Part shown: positions 1-8,904 of the stretch, piece after piece
How the letters are laid out: each line of letters starts with the position of its first letter
Numbering within the stretch: position 1 is the first letter of the stretch
DNA from: an uncultured Erythrobacter sp.
GTDB lineage: Bacteria > Pseudomonadota > Alphaproteobacteria > Sphingomonadales > Sphingomonadaceae
NCBI GenBank assembly: GCA_947503155.1
Contig: CANNCL010000002.1
Span: 496,001 to 560,000, forward strand
Direction: 5' to 3'
Length of the DNA stretch: 64,000 nucleotides
Position numbers and translations under genes: made by a program
The notes under the pieces: generated by a model
What the model was told of the DNA's origin: nothing
The model's database searches: none
The model's input: only the letters and a program-made list of their open reading frames with translations

Positions 1-45
1 CGGTGGTTGCGGCGGATAGTCGGCGCGTTTAGGGGGCGGGGATGA
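1..45 (+). CDS. Possible 3' end of an upstream gene (partial)
   Basis: Frame 1 is open from the window edge and ends in TGA at 43-45, giving a short basic tail (RWLRRIVGAFRGRG). The stop overlaps the ATG of the next gene as ATGA, a junction type used repeatedly in this window, which is the main reason to suspect a real gene end. Frame 3 is also open until a TAG at 30-32, so the frame is not certain. No family can be recognised from so few residues. Confidence 0.3.
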   Translation, partial: RWLRRIVGAFRGRG

Positions 46-368
46 TCTCTGTAATCTTGGTTCTCCTACTGCTTTTGGTTTACTTGTTGATGGCGACACT
101 CGGTAGTGTGCTGTTAGCGGCGTTCTTCATTTCGAATGCGTCACATTCGGAACGCATGTGGGCCGCAGCCTTTGGCGGCCCTGCTGCGCTATTGGTGCCG
201 ACTGGTGCGTTTGCGGTTTTCGACAGCCGAGCAGACACTGTGTCGGTTGTAATAGGGCTTGGGGTGATGGGTGTTATGATGTTTCTGGCCGTAGGTTGGC
301 CGGTCGCACATTTCGCCACCAAGCGGCTCGATAAATTGACACAGTTCGATCTGGAGACTTTCGAATGA
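42..368 (+). CDS. Small membrane protein, unknown function
   Basis: A 108-residue protein with about three hydrophobic segments: residues 1-30, a middle segment around 40-60, and one around 68-92 (IGLGVMGVMMFLAVGW). It ends in a charged cytoplasmic-looking tail. A GGGGCGGGG stretch just before the ATG can act as a ribosome-binding site. Its TGA overlaps the start of the nitrilase gene by four bases (ATGA), so the two are probably translated together. I recognise no family; the membrane location is inferred from hydrophobicity alone. Confidence 0.65.
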   Translation: MISVILVLLLLLVYLLMATLGSVLLAAFFISNASHSERMWAAAFGGPAALLVPTGAFAVFDSRADTVSVVIGLGVMGVMMFLAVGWPVAHFATKRLDKLTQFDLETFE

Positions 369-1321
369 CCCTGCTGCCCGTCGCCATTTGCCAAGCGGCC
401 CCGATCCCGCTCGATTTTACCGGCGGCATAGAGAAAGCGACCCGGCTCGCGCGTGAAGCCATCGAAGGCGGCGCGAAATTTGTGGCGTTTGGGGAGACGT
501 TTTTGGGCGGCTACCCGCTGTGGCTGGATGAGGCACCCGGCGCGGCCTTGTGGGATCATCCCGGTTCCAAGGCGCTCCATGCGATCATGCTGGAACAGGC
601 GATTGTGCCGAATGATGAACGGCTGCTGCCGTTGCAGGAATTGTGCGATGCCACCGGGGCGCTGATCTCGCTGGGCGCGCATGAGCGGGTGCGGCAGAGC
701 CTTTACAACAACCAATTGCTGTTCCGCCCCGGACAGGCTCCGCTGGACCACCGCAAATTGGTGCCGACGCATGGCGAGCGGCTGATCTGGATGCGCGGTG
801 ATGGATCGACCATCGGCGTGCATCAGGCGGAATGGGGCAATGCGGGCAATCTGATCTGCTGGGAACATTGGATGCCGCTGGCGCGTGCGGCGATGCACAA
901 TCTGGGCGAGGCGGTGCATGTCGCCGCTTGGCCAACCGTGCGCGAGGAATATGCGCTCGCCTCGCGGCATTACGCGATGGAGGGCCGGTGTTTCGTGCTG
1001 GCGGCGGGGTTGGTGCAGCACCGCGATGACCTGTTTGACGGGTTGGAGCGGGTGGGCGGCTCATCGGAGGCGCTGGAATTGTTCAATGCGATTGAAGGTG
1101 AGGAGCTTAACCGAGGCGGTTCGATGATCATCGCGCCCGATGCGAGGGTGTTAGCGCAGGCGGGCGAGGGCGAAGAAATCCTCCACTCCGAATTGGACTT
1201 AAGCGAGATCGGCGGTGGGCTGGCGAGTTTAGATACGGACGGCCATTATTCGCGGCCTGATGTGTTTGAATTGAGCGTGGATACGAGGGCTAAGGATGGG
1301 GTCAATTGGGGATCTCTCTGA
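365..1321 (+). CDS. Carbon-nitrogen hydrolase, nitrilase family
   Basis: A 318-residue enzyme of the nitrilase superfamily, which hydrolyses nitriles or amides through a Glu-Lys-Cys triad. All three residues are visible in order: the Glu in VAFGETFLGGYPLW, the Lys in HRKLVPTHGERLIW and the nucleophilic Cys in GNLICWEHWMPLARAAM. The ICWEHWMPLAR context matches the nitrilase branch better than amidases or N-carbamoylases, but the substrate cannot be deduced. Length is normal for the family. It is coupled by ATGA to the upstream membrane protein, and its last codons overlap a TTG-started small ORF that leads into trmD. Confidence 0.9.
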   Translation: MTLLPVAICQAAPIPLDFTGGIEKATRLAREAIEGGAKFVAFGETFLGGYPLWLDEAPGAALWDHPGSKALHAIMLEQAIVPNDERLLPLQELCDATGALISLGAHERVRQSLYNNQLLFRPGQAPLDHRKLVPTHGERLIWMRGDGSTIGVHQAEWGNAGNLICWEHWMPLARAAMHNLGEAVHVAAWPTVREEYALASRHYAMEGRCFVLAAGLVQHRDDLFDGLERVGGSSEALELFNAIEGEELNRGGSMIIAPDARVLAQAGEGEEILHSELDLSEIGGGLASLDTDGHYSRPDVFELSVDTRAKDGVNWGSL

Positions 1322-1593
1322 TCAATTTTTTAGTCATCGCTACGATTTGGTGTCTTGTCTCGATCATTTTTGGGCTTTGCTTGGATTTTTGGCGCGGTGG
1401 CGAAGCGAAATGGCGTAAGTCTATCGTCTCAGGTTTTATACCGTTAGGGCTTTCAGTTGCGTACTTTGCTTTGTTTGAAGGGTGGCTTCCGGCTTTCCCG
1501 AAAATCGACATTCTGCTAATCTTGGTTATCTCATTTTTCGGCGCGCTAGCTGCGCAATGCGCGCTAGTGATCAAAGCCAATTGGAAAAAATGA
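1306..1593 (+). CDS. Small membrane protein between nitrilase and trmD
   Basis: A 95-residue protein with three predicted membrane segments ([48 protein letters not shown]) and a basic C-terminus. The proposed start is TTG at 1306, inside the 3' end of the nitrilase gene; no better start was seen. The stop overlaps the trmD ATG as ATGA at 1590-1593. The stretch is visibly richer in A+T than its neighbours, which could mean weak constraint or recent acquisition. The coupled junction is the best evidence that it is translated. No family recognised. Confidence 0.6.
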   Translation: MGISLINFLVIATIWCLVSIIFGLCLDFWRGGEAKWRKSIVSGFIPLGLSVAYFALFEGWLPAFPKIDILLILVISFFGALAAQCALVIKANWKK

Positions 1594-2339
1594 CCTTCGC
1601 CGCCCAAATCCTCACCCTCTACCCAGAGATGTTCCCGGGCCAGCTCGGCCAATCGCTCGCGGGCAAGGCGCTCACGCGGGGCGATTGGACGTGTGACACT
1701 GTGCAAATGCGCGATTTTGCCTTCGACAAGCACAAAAATGTCGACAGTCCGCCAGCGGGCGGGGGCGCTGGTATGGTGCTGAAATGCGATGTGCTCGGCG
1801 GGGCAGTCGATCATGCCATCGCAGCCCAGCCAGACGCGCCAATCCTTGCCATGACCCCGCGCGGAAAACCGATCACTCAGGACCGTATTCGCGAGATCGC
1901 GGGCGGTCCCGGCGTCACGCTATTGTGCGGACGGTTTGAAGGGTTTGACGAACGTATTTTCGACGCCCGCCCGCAAATTGAACAAGTCAGCCTAGCCGAT
2001 ATCGTTTTATCGGGCGGAGAGACGGCGGCGATTGCCATACTCGACGCTTGCATTCGCCTGCTTCCCGGCGTAATGGGCGCGGCTTATTCGGGGACGGAAG
2101 AGTCGTTTGAGGACGGCCTGCTTGAGTACCCGCAATATACCCGCCCCCAGCAATGGGAAGGGCGCACGATCCCCGAAGTGCTGCGATCGGGGGATCATGC
2201 GAAGATCGCTGATTGGCGTAAAGCCATGTCAGAGGATCACACACGGTTACGCAGGCCGGACCTTTGGGAACGTCATATCGGCGTTCGGGACCAGTCTGCC
2301 TCTGGCGCGCGGCGAAAAAATAAGGATACGGACCAGTGA
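1590..2339 (+). CDS. trmD: tRNA (guanine-N1)-methyltransferase TrmD
   Basis: TrmD uses S-adenosylmethionine to methylate G37 of tRNAs, preventing +1 frameshifting. The 249-residue protein shows the SPOUT-family trefoil-knot motifs: [34 protein letters not shown] and [10 protein letters not shown] followed by PEVLRSGDH. The frame is open further upstream, but the start at 1590 is chosen because the mature TrmD N-terminus ([15 protein letters not shown]) begins there and it overlaps the preceding stop as ATGA. rplS follows with a GTGA overlap. The usual upstream partners rpsP and rimM are not seen directly before it. Confidence 0.97.
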   Translation: MTFAAQILTLYPEMFPGQLGQSLAGKALTRGDWTCDTVQMRDFAFDKHKNVDSPPAGGGAGMVLKCDVLGGAVDHAIAAQPDAPILAMTPRGKPITQDRIREIAGGPGVTLLCGRFEGFDERIFDARPQIEQVSLADIVLSGGETAAIAILDACIRLLPGVMGAAYSGTEESFEDGLLEYPQYTRPQQWEGRTIPEVLRSGDHAKIADWRKAMSEDHTRLRRPDLWERHIGVRDQSASGARRKNKDTDQ

Positions 2340-2704
2340 ATCTGCTCCAGCAAATCGAAGCCGAAGAAATTGCTAAGGCTGACAAAGATATTCCAAACTT
2401 TCAGGCCGGTGACACCGTGCGTGTTGGCGTGAAAGTTATCGAAGGCACCCGCGAGCGTATTCAGAACTTTGAAGGCGTCGTGATCGCCCGTTCGAACCGC
2501 TCCATCAACAGCAACTTTACCGTTCGCAAAATGAGCTTTGGCGAAGGCGTAGAACGCGTTTTCCCAATCTACGCTCCTATCGTGGACAGCATCACCGTGG
2601 TCCGCCGCGGTGTCGTGCGCCGCGCGAAACTGTATTATCTGCGTGGCCGCACCGGTAAGCGTGCGCGTATCGCGGAACGCCGTGAGAATGCTCCTAAGAG
2701 CTAA
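2336..2704 (+). CDS. rplS: 50S ribosomal protein L19
   Basis: L19, 122 residues, lies at the 30S-50S interface. It begins with GTG overlapping the trmD stop (GTGA) and reads [14 protein letters not shown], followed by the conserved [21 protein letters not shown] and [11 protein letters not shown] segments and the C-terminal [15 protein letters not shown]. Length is typical. The trmD-rplS order is the normal bacterial one. A strong intrinsic terminator lies 24 bases after the stop. Confidence 0.98.
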   Translation: MNLLQQIEAEEIAKADKDIPNFQAGDTVRVGVKVIEGTRERIQNFEGVVIARSNRSINSNFTVRKMSFGEGVERVFPIYAPIVDSITVVRRGVVRRAKLYYLRGRTGKRARIAERRENAPKS

Positions 2705-2727
2705 ATTCTTGCAACATGCGAAATTCG

Positions 2728-2759
2728 AAAGGGCGGCCTTGCAAAGGGTCGCCCTTTTT
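2728..2759 (+). terminator. Rho-independent terminator after rplS
   Basis: The arms AAAGGGCG (2728-2735) and CGCCCTTT (2750-2757) form a perfect eight-pair stem followed directly by further T residues. It closes the nitrilase-trmD-rplS transcription unit. Confidence 0.9.
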
Positions 2760-2879
2760 CGTGCGTCGGCCCCTTTTTCCGTGAGCGCAGTGGTCTGCGC
2801 CTCTTGCCAATGCGCCGCGTGATTGCGAGGGATGCGTCAACCAAGACCAGACCAACATCATTGGGGGCCCGTCCTTGAA

Positions 2880-5141
2880 ATGCGCTTACCTTACCTCGCT
2901 GCCGCCGCTGCTTTGCTCCTGCCAACCCAAGCTATCGCGGATGGCCACATGAGTGACGATGCGTCTGAGGCCTCGCCAGAACTCACATTTGAGCGCGTGT
3001 TCGCCTCGCCCTCGCTAAACGGCCCCGCGCCGCGTCAGGCAAAGTTTTCGCCCGATGGCCGCTATCTTACGCTGCTGCGTAACCGCGATGATGACCTTCA
3101 GCGCTACGATCTGTGGGGCTTTGACCTCACGACGAGTGAATGGCGGATGTTGGTCGATAGCGAGGCAATCGGATCGGGCCGCGAATTGTCCGAAGATGAA
3201 AAGATGCAGCGCGAACGCGCGCGTGTCGGCGGGCTTTCCGGAATTATCTCTTACCAATGGGCCAGCGATGCCTCCGGTGTGTTGGTCCCGATTGATGGCG
3301 ATCTGTATTTTGCCCGCATTTCTGATGGCGGACCTGATGAAGAGGGCGACACTGTCACGCGCCTGACCGATACAGAGGAAAGCGAACTCAACCCCGCGCT
3401 TTCAAACAGTTCGGCTTACGTATCCTTCGTGCGCGACCGGCAATTGTGGGTCGGCGCTGTTGGGGGCGAGGCCGCTCCGATCACTCCGAAAGAAGCGGAC
3501 ACGATCCGCTGGGGCGAGGCGGAATTTGTTGCTCAGGAAGAAATGGGCCGCCTGACCGGATATTGGTGGTCGCCTGATGACAGCCGCTTGATCGTACAGC
3601 GGACCGATGAAAGCCCGGTCGGCATCGTCACCCGCGCCGCCATCGGCGCGACGGGAACGCGGGTGTTCGACCAACGCTATCCGGTCGCGGGCAGCGACAA
3701 TGCAATTGTCGAATTGTATGTGATGGACCCTGACGGCGGCAATCAGGTGAAGGTCGATCTGGGCGCAGAGACCGACATTTACATCGCCCGCGTCGATTGG
3801 GGCACGGATGGCCACATCTATGTTCAGCGCCAAAACCGCGCACAGACCGTGCTCGATATGCTCAAGGTCGATCCGGCCACGGGCGCAAGTACCGTGTGGT
3901 TCACAGAGACTGCCGCGCGGGACGAATATTGGATCAACCTGTCCGATAATTACCGGTTCTTAAAAGACGGATCGCTGCTGTGGTGGTCCGAACGCGGCGG
4001 CTACGGTAATTTCTACCGCTTCGACGGCGCGGAATGGAGCCAGCTCACCAGCTTAACCGAACCAGCCAGCCAGCTCGTCGGCGTGAATGAAGACAATGAT
4101 GAGTTTTTCTACCGCGCCGCAGAAGGCGTGCTGACGCAGCAAGTCTATGGCGCCAGCCTATCGGGCAATGCGGGATCAGAACGCATCACCGACCCCAATT
4201 ACACCAATTCCGCCAGCATGGACCCGCTGGGCCGGATGCTGCTGATCAGCCGTTCTGCATCCGATCAACCCACCCAAAGTTATCTTGCCTCCCGCACCGG
4301 GACACGGATCACATGGGTGGAGGAAAATGCGCTTTCTGAAGAGCATCCTTACACGCCGTATTTGCTGGGTCACACGATGCCCGAATACGGCACGATAGAC
4401 GCCGAAGACGGCACGCCGCTGCATTACATGATGCTGAGGCCGGATATGGAGCCGGGCAAGCAATATCCGGTGTTCTATTATCATTATTCCGGGCCGGGGC
4501 CGCAGATTGTGGACCGGGGCTGGGACGGCGCTCTGGCACAAGCTGTGGTGGATCGCGGCTATATCTGGTTTGCGCTCGACAATCGCGGCACAGCCAATCG
4601 CGGTGTTGATTTTGAACAGCCGATCTACCGCGCAATGGGCGGTGTTGAGGTCGAGGATCAGCGCAGGGGCGCGGAATTTCTGCAAACGCTAGAGTTTGTC
4701 GATGCGGATAAGATCGCGCTCTATGGCTGGTCTTATGGCGGTTACATGACGCTGAAACAGTTGGAGGCTGATCCCGGCCTATATGCGGCGGGCATTTCCG
4801 GCGCGCCGGTTACGCGGTGGGAATTGTATGACACGCATTACACAGAACGTTTCATGGGCGACCCGCGCGAAGTGCCAGAGGCTTACGAAACCGCAAGCGC
4901 CATTCCCGATGCAACAAAGATCGCTGATCCGCTATTGCTGATCCACGGCATGGCGGATGACAATGTGGTGTTTGAAAATTCGTCAGAGCTGATTTCGGTG
5001 CTGCAAGAAGGCAATGTGCCGTTCGAGATGATGCTCTATCCCGGATACACGCACCGCGTGGCGGGCGAGAATATCAGCCCGCATCTGTGGAACACGATCT
5101 TCCGCTTTTTAGAGGCGAACGGCGTTACGCCGCCGGAGTAA
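2880..5141 (+). CDS. Exported S9 prolyl oligopeptidase / dipeptidyl peptidase IV-like peptidase
   Basis: A 753-residue serine peptidase with an N-terminal beta-propeller (DPP IV N-terminal region, about residues 90-490) and a C-terminal alpha/beta-hydrolase domain. The catalytic Ser is in GWSYGGYMT, the Asp in LIHGMADDNVVF and the His in YPGYTHRV, so the triad is complete. DPP IV-like enzymes remove dipeptides after proline. The frame extends upstream to a TTG at 2823, but ATG 2880 is preferred because it starts a clean signal peptide (MRLPYLAAAAALLLPTQAIA) followed by an acidic linker. Location is probably periplasmic. It is convergent with the next gene, 13 bases apart. Confidence 0.92.
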   Translation: MRLPYLAAAAALLLPTQAIADGHMSDDASEASPELTFERVFASPSLNGPAPRQAKFSPDGRYLTLLRNRDDDLQRYDLWGFDLTTSEWRMLVDSEAIGSGRELSEDEKMQRERARVGGLSGIISYQWASDASGVLVPIDGDLYFARISDGGPDEEGDTVTRLTDTEESELNPALSNSSAYVSFVRDRQLWVGAVGGEAAPITPKEADTIRWGEAEFVAQEEMGRLTGYWWSPDDSRLIVQRTDESPVGIVTRAAIGATGTRVFDQRYPVAGSDNAIVELYVMDPDGGNQVKVDLGAETDIYIARVDWGTDGHIYVQRQNRAQTVLDMLKVDPATGASTVWFTETAARDEYWINLSDNYRFLKDGSLLWWSERGGYGNFYRFDGAEWSQLTSLTEPASQLVGVNEDNDEFFYRAAEGVLTQQVYGASLSGNAGSERITDPNYTNSASMDPLGRMLLISRSASDQPTQSYLASRTGTRITWVEENALSEEHPYTPYLLGHTMPEYGTIDAEDGTPLHYMMLRPDMEPGKQYPVFYYHYSGPGPQIVDRGWDGALAQAVVDRGYIWFALDNRGTANRGVDFEQPIYRAMGGVEVEDQRRGAEFLQTLEFVDADKIALYGWSYGGYMTLKQLEADPGLYAAGISGAPVTRWELYDTHYTERFMGDPREVPEAYETASAIPDATKIADPLLLIHGMADDNVVFENSSELISVLQEGNVPFEMMLYPGYTHRVAGENISPHLWNTIFRFLEANGVTPPE

Positions 5142-5154
5142 TCCGGCACCGCAA

Positions 5155-6057
5155 CTAGCCCGCTAGCCACGCCAACGCAGTCGCGGCGACCTCTTCTGGT
5201 GCCTCTACATGCGGGTAGTGGCCCACGCTCTCGATCAAATGGTGGCGCGCATCCGGCAGGGTGTCGCGCCACCTGTCATAGGCATGTTTGCCCGACACCG
5301 GATCGAGCGCGCCATTGATCAGGCCGATACGGTCCTGCGCGCCAACCAATGCCGCCTCCCATCGGTCTTTGTGGGTCATCCGGTCTGCGATATAATGCAG
5401 CAGTTTATGCGTGATCCGCCCGCCGGAATTATGCGCGATGAAGGTCCAGAACTCGTCCAATTCCGCTTCGCTCGGCTGCGTATCCGGGCCGAATACTTCA
5501 GAAAAACTCGCGCCGAAACTCTTGCGGCTCATCAGCAATCCGACAAGAAAACCGAGCGGTGACACGCCGAGTTTCTGGATTGGACGAGGGCGGTGCTGAT
5601 CCGGGAAAATACCGCCATTTAAGAAGACCGCCCGGCCTAAGCCTTGCGCGCCGGTTCCATCATGTTGCCGCGCTATCAATTCCTGACCCACCGACACGCC
5701 GTAATCATGCACCAGCGCATCAAAGCCGCCCACGCCGAGATGTGCGAGCAAAGCTTCTTGAATATCGGTTTGCAGATGGATCGAATACGGGCCGTTCCCA
5801 AACAAAGGGCGCGGCTTATCAGACAGGCCAAACCCCAGCATATCGCAAGCGATCAAGCGGTGGTTTGTGCGCAGAGCTTCCCACACGGGTACAAAGTCCC
5901 AAGCACAGGTTGGAAAGCCATGTACCAACAACAATGTGCGCGCATTCTCATCCCCGCGCACACCATCGCCGCCGTTATCATAGCTGGTCCAATAGGCAAT
6001 CTGGTGCCCCTGATAGTCGAAATAACTCGCTTTGCTGCGCCAGCTCTGCGTATCCAT
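5155..6057 (-). CDS. Alpha/beta-hydrolase, haloalkane dehalogenase/epoxide hydrolase-like
   Basis: A 300-residue alpha/beta-hydrolase. The oxyanion-hole motif HGFPT is followed by LVHDYGVSVGQE, where the nucleophile position is Asp, as in epoxide hydrolases and haloalkane dehalogenases rather than esterases. The acid (NGALDPVSG) and the catalytic His (SVGHYPHVEAPEE) are present. The substrate cannot be told from sequence. There is no signal peptide. It is divergent from asd, with a 79-base intergenic region holding both promoters. Confidence 0.85.
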   Translation of the reverse strand: MDTQSWRSKASYFDYQGHQIAYWTSYDNGGDGVRGDENARTLLLVHGFPTCAWDFVPVWEALRTNHRLIACDMLGFGLSDKPRPLFGNGPYSIHLQTDIQEALLAHLGVGGFDALVHDYGVSVGQELIARQHDGTGAQGLGRAVFLNGGIFPDQHRPRPIQKLGVSPLGFLVGLLMSRKSFGASFSEVFGPDTQPSEAELDEFWTFIAHNSGGRITHKLLHYIADRMTHKDRWEAALVGAQDRIGLINGALDPVSGKHAYDRWRDTLPDARHHLIESVGHYPHVEAPEEVAATALAWLAG

Positions 6058-6136
6058 ATTGTCACCTTATCGCTTGCCAAGATAGGCTAGCGGCGTCAGC
6101 GAGACGCGCAAAGAAAAACGAATTGGAGTACGCACA

Positions 6137-7162
6137 TTGGGTTACCGGGTGGCAGTTGTCGGCGCGACAGGGAATGTTGGGCGAGAGATCATGCAAGTGC
6201 TCTCTGAACGTGAATTTCCGTGCGATGAAGTGGCCGCAGTGGCCTCCTCGCGCTCGCATGGTTCAGAGGTTGAATTTGGCGACACGGGCAAAATGCTCAA
6301 ATGCAAGAATATCGAACACTTCGATTGGGCCGGCTGGGACATAGCTTTGTTTGCAGCAGGCAGCGGTCCGGCGAAGGAATATGCGCCGAAAGCCGCCGCG
6401 GCAGGATGCGTTGTGATCGACAATTCTTCGCTCTACCGGATGGACCCTGATGTCCCGTTGATCGTGCCGGAGGTGAACCCCGATGCGATCGACGGCTATG
6501 CACAGCGTAATATTATCGCCAATCCCAATTGCTCGACCGCTCAATTGGTGGTGGCGCTCAAACCGCTGCACGATGCCGCGACGATCAAGCGTGTGATCGT
6601 CTCGACCTACCAATCGGTTTCCGGTTCGGGCAAAGCGGGTATGGACGAATTGTTCCAGCAAAGCCGTGCGATCTTCGTTGGTGATCCTGTCGAACCCAGC
6701 CAATTCACCAAGCAGATTGCGTTCAACGTGATCCCGCACATTGATATTTTCTTGGACGACGGATCGACCAAGGAAGAGTGGAAGATGATGGTCGAGACAA
6801 AAAAGATCCTCGACCCCAAAATAAAACTCAACGCGACCTGTGTGCGTGTGCCGGTGTTTGTCGGCCATGCAGAGGCGGTGAATATCGAGTTTGAAAAGGA
6901 ATTGTCCGCCGAAGCAGCGCAGGATATTTTGCGTGAGGCGCCCGGCATTATGTTGGTCGATAAGCGCGAAGACGAAGGCTATATCACCCCAGTAGAAGCC
7001 GCCGGGGACAGCGCAACTTACGTCAGCCGAGTTCGCGAAGACCCAACGGTCGAAAACGGACTGACGCTGTGGTGTGTGTCCGATAATCTGCGCAAGGGCG
7101 CGGCATTGAACGCGGTTCAAATCGCTGAATTGCTGGGCCGCCGGCATTTGCAAAAAGGATAA
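6137..7162 (+). CDS. asd: Aspartate-semialdehyde dehydrogenase
   Basis: Asd reduces aspartyl-4-phosphate to aspartate semialdehyde with NADPH, the branch point to lysine/diaminopimelate, threonine and methionine. The protein (341 residues) has the nucleotide-binding GATGNVGREI at its N-terminus, the catalytic Cys in NPNCSTAQLVVALKPLH, the YQSVSGSGKAG segment and the RVPVFVGHAEA region with the active-site His. The start is TTG at 6137, supported by GGAG at 6124-6127 and by the N-terminus fitting the family exactly. A lipoprotein gene follows five bases after the stop, probably in the same transcript. Confidence 0.96.
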   Translation: MGYRVAVVGATGNVGREIMQVLSEREFPCDEVAAVASSRSHGSEVEFGDTGKMLKCKNIEHFDWAGWDIALFAAGSGPAKEYAPKAAAAGCVVIDNSSLYRMDPDVPLIVPEVNPDAIDGYAQRNIIANPNCSTAQLVVALKPLHDAATIKRVIVSTYQSVSGSGKAGMDELFQQSRAIFVGDPVEPSQFTKQIAFNVIPHIDIFLDDGSTKEEWKMMVETKKILDPKIKLNATCVRVPVFVGHAEAVNIEFEKELSAEAAQDILREAPGIMLVDKREDEGYITPVEAAGDSATYVSRVREDPTVENGLTLWCVSDNLRKGAALNAVQIAELLGRRHLQKG

Positions 7163-7167
7163 GATTT

Positions 7168-7761
7168 ATGCGTCTTTTGCCAATCGGAATGGCTGCATTG
7201 GCCGCATTGGGCGCATTAGCCCTGGCCGCCTGTGACAGCGGCGAAGTGCCATCGCCTGCTGATCGTCAGAATGCCGAAGCCCAAGGCGCGCCAGCCTGGG
7301 AGGTTGATCCTGGCCTTGTGACCGTGCGCGGTGATGGCCTGACGGCGGGCGCGCAATCGTTCTTTTTCGCCGCCGGTGAAAACGAAGTGAAAACCGCACT
7401 GACCGCATCTTTGGGTCAGCCGCTCATCAGCGGCGAATTGGCCGAATGCGGCGCAGGTCCGATGAATTTCACCAATTATCCCGGCGGGCTGGCAGTGAAT
7501 TTTCAGGATGGCAATTTGGTCGGCTGGACTTTGCATGGCCCATCGGAAAGTTCGCGGGAGGCCCAATCGGCAAATATCGAAGTGTCATCCGACGCCGCAA
7601 TCGGCACCCCGCGCGCAGAGGTCGAAGCGGTGCCGCGTTTCTCCGTCATCGAAGACAGCACTTTGGGCGAGGAATTTTTCATCTCTGGCCAAGTCGCTGG
7701 CTTTATCGAGGATGATGCAGTTTCGATGCTCTATTCCGGGGTGCAATGCTTCTTTCGTTAA
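7168..7761 (+). CDS. Putative lipoprotein, unknown function
   Basis: A 197-residue protein with a hydrophobic signal (MRLLPIGMAALAALGALALA) ending in a lipobox LAAC, so it should be lipid-anchored at Cys22. The mature part is acidic, with two further cysteines (ELAECGAG and GVQCFF) that could form a disulfide. It follows asd by five bases. I recognise no domain. Confidence 0.75.
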   Translation: MRLLPIGMAALAALGALALAACDSGEVPSPADRQNAEAQGAPAWEVDPGLVTVRGDGLTAGAQSFFFAAGENEVKTALTASLGQPLISGELAECGAGPMNFTNYPGGLAVNFQDGNLVGWTLHGPSESSREAQSANIEVSSDAAIGTPRAEVEAVPRFSVIEDSTLGEEFFISGQVAGFIEDDAVSMLYSGVQCFFR

Positions 7762-7792
7762 ACAACCCGCTCTGCCATTGAAGGAATAGGCC

Positions 7793-8443
7793 ATGACCCT
7801 GACCGCCGATCTGTTTTTCAGCTTTCGCTCGCCCTATTCCTACCTTGCCGCCGCGCGGTACCGGGCAATGGCGGAAGAATACGATCTGGACATCACATTG
7901 CGGACGGTATGGCCGATTGCGATTCGCGATCCTGATCTGTTGTTCTCCGGTAATCCCAATGTACCGCGTTATATCCTGATGGATTCGATGAGGAGCGCGC
8001 AGCAGCTTGGCATTCCGTTCCGCTGGCCGCGGCCTGATCCGATCGTGCAAAATTTGGCGACGCGCGAGATTGCTAAGGATCAGCCGCATATCTACCGGCT
8101 TTGCCGAACCGGGCAGGCGGCAACGCGGAGAGGCAAGGGCCTCGCTTTTGCTGACGAAGTGACGCGGGTGATTTTCTCAGGCGCGGTCGATGACTGGCAT
8201 GAGGGCGATCATTTGTCCGAGGCCGCATCGCGCGCAGGGCTGAATTTCGCAGAGCTTGAGGCCGAGGCGCAAAATGACGCCGAGGCGCTGGATGCGCAGA
8301 TAGCGGAGAACCAAGCGGCGCTGGATGCGGCGGGCCATTGGGGTGTGCCGACATTGGTGTTTGAGAATGAGCCATTCTTTGGCCAAGACCGGATCGAAAC
8401 GGCGCGATGGCGGATGGAGCAAAAGGGGCTCTTGAAGCGGTGA
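7793..8443 (+). CDS. DsbA-family 2-hydroxychromene-2-carboxylate isomerase-like protein
   Basis: A 216-residue thioredoxin-fold protein of the HCCA isomerase/kappa-class GST group. The N-terminus LFFSFRSPYSYLAAARY carries the serine that replaces the CXXC active site in this family; the C-terminal GHWGVPTLVFENEPFFGQDRI is also typical. Such isomerases act in naphthalene-type aromatic degradation with glutathione, but many homologues have unknown substrates, and no aromatic-degradation genes surround this one. AAGGAATAG gives a good ribosome-binding site. It overlaps the next gene through GTGA. Confidence 0.85.
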   Translation: MTLTADLFFSFRSPYSYLAAARYRAMAEEYDLDITLRTVWPIAIRDPDLLFSGNPNVPRYILMDSMRSAQQLGIPFRWPRPDPIVQNLATREIAKDQPHIYRLCRTGQAATRRGKGLAFADEVTRVIFSGAVDDWHEGDHLSEAASRAGLNFAELEAEAQNDAEALDAQIAENQAALDAAGHWGVPTLVFENEPFFGQDRIETARWRMEQKGLLKR

Positions 8444-8904
8444 GCGCCGCTGAGCGACAATCCCATTTTACTGGCGGGTGCCAATGCGGCGCGGTGCGTT
8501 ACCGGATCGCTACCGATGCGCTGATATCATATGCCTGCCACTGCCGCGAATGTCAGAAACAATCCGCCAGCGCCTTTGGCATTTCGGTGCCGGTGATGCG
8601 CGCCAACTTTGAAATCAAAGGCACAGTTAAGTCTTGGCAACGTCCGACCGACAGCGGGTCTGTTACCGATTGTCATTTTTGCCAGCAATGCGGCTCAAGG
8701 ATTTACCACGCAGGCGCAAACCGTCCGGGCATGGTGACAGTGAAGGGCGGTTCGCTTGACCGCGCCGATACGTTGGCACCAATCGCGCATATCTGGACCA
8801 GCAGCCGTCAAACATGGTTTGCACTCCCCGAAGGACTGCCGCAGTGGGAAACGCAGCCGGTTGGCGAAACGGAATGGATGGCAATGTTGGGATTGAACGT
8901 GTGA
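8440..8904 (+). CDS. GFA/CENP-V family zinc-binding protein
   Basis: A 154-residue protein of the family named after glutathione-dependent formaldehyde-activating enzyme. Zinc-ligand cysteines are visible as GGCQCGAVRYR near the N-terminus, ACHCRECQKQS, and CHFCQQCGSRIY. The true reaction of most family members is unknown, so a formaldehyde role should not be assumed. Start chosen at GTG 8440, overlapping the previous stop as GTGA; an in-frame ATG at 8407 would add 11 residues and lacks a ribosome-binding site. It is coupled downstream by a GTGATG junction. Confidence 0.85.
   Translation: MSAAERQSHFTGGCQCGAVRYRIATDALISYACHCRECQKQSASAFGISVPVMRANFEIKGTVKSWQRPTDSGSVTDCHFCQQCGSRIYHAGANRPGMVTVKGGSLDRADTLAPIAHIWTSSRQTWFALPEGLPQWETQPVGETEWMAMLGLNV

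Noticed and set aside
80-1021. 313-codon minus-strand frame over the first two genes
   Set aside because: Antisense to the nitrilase, whose full catalytic triad is present; no family resemblance in the antisense translation.
6263-7153. 296-codon minus-strand frame over asd
   Set aside because: Antisense shadow of a clear aspartate-semialdehyde dehydrogenase.
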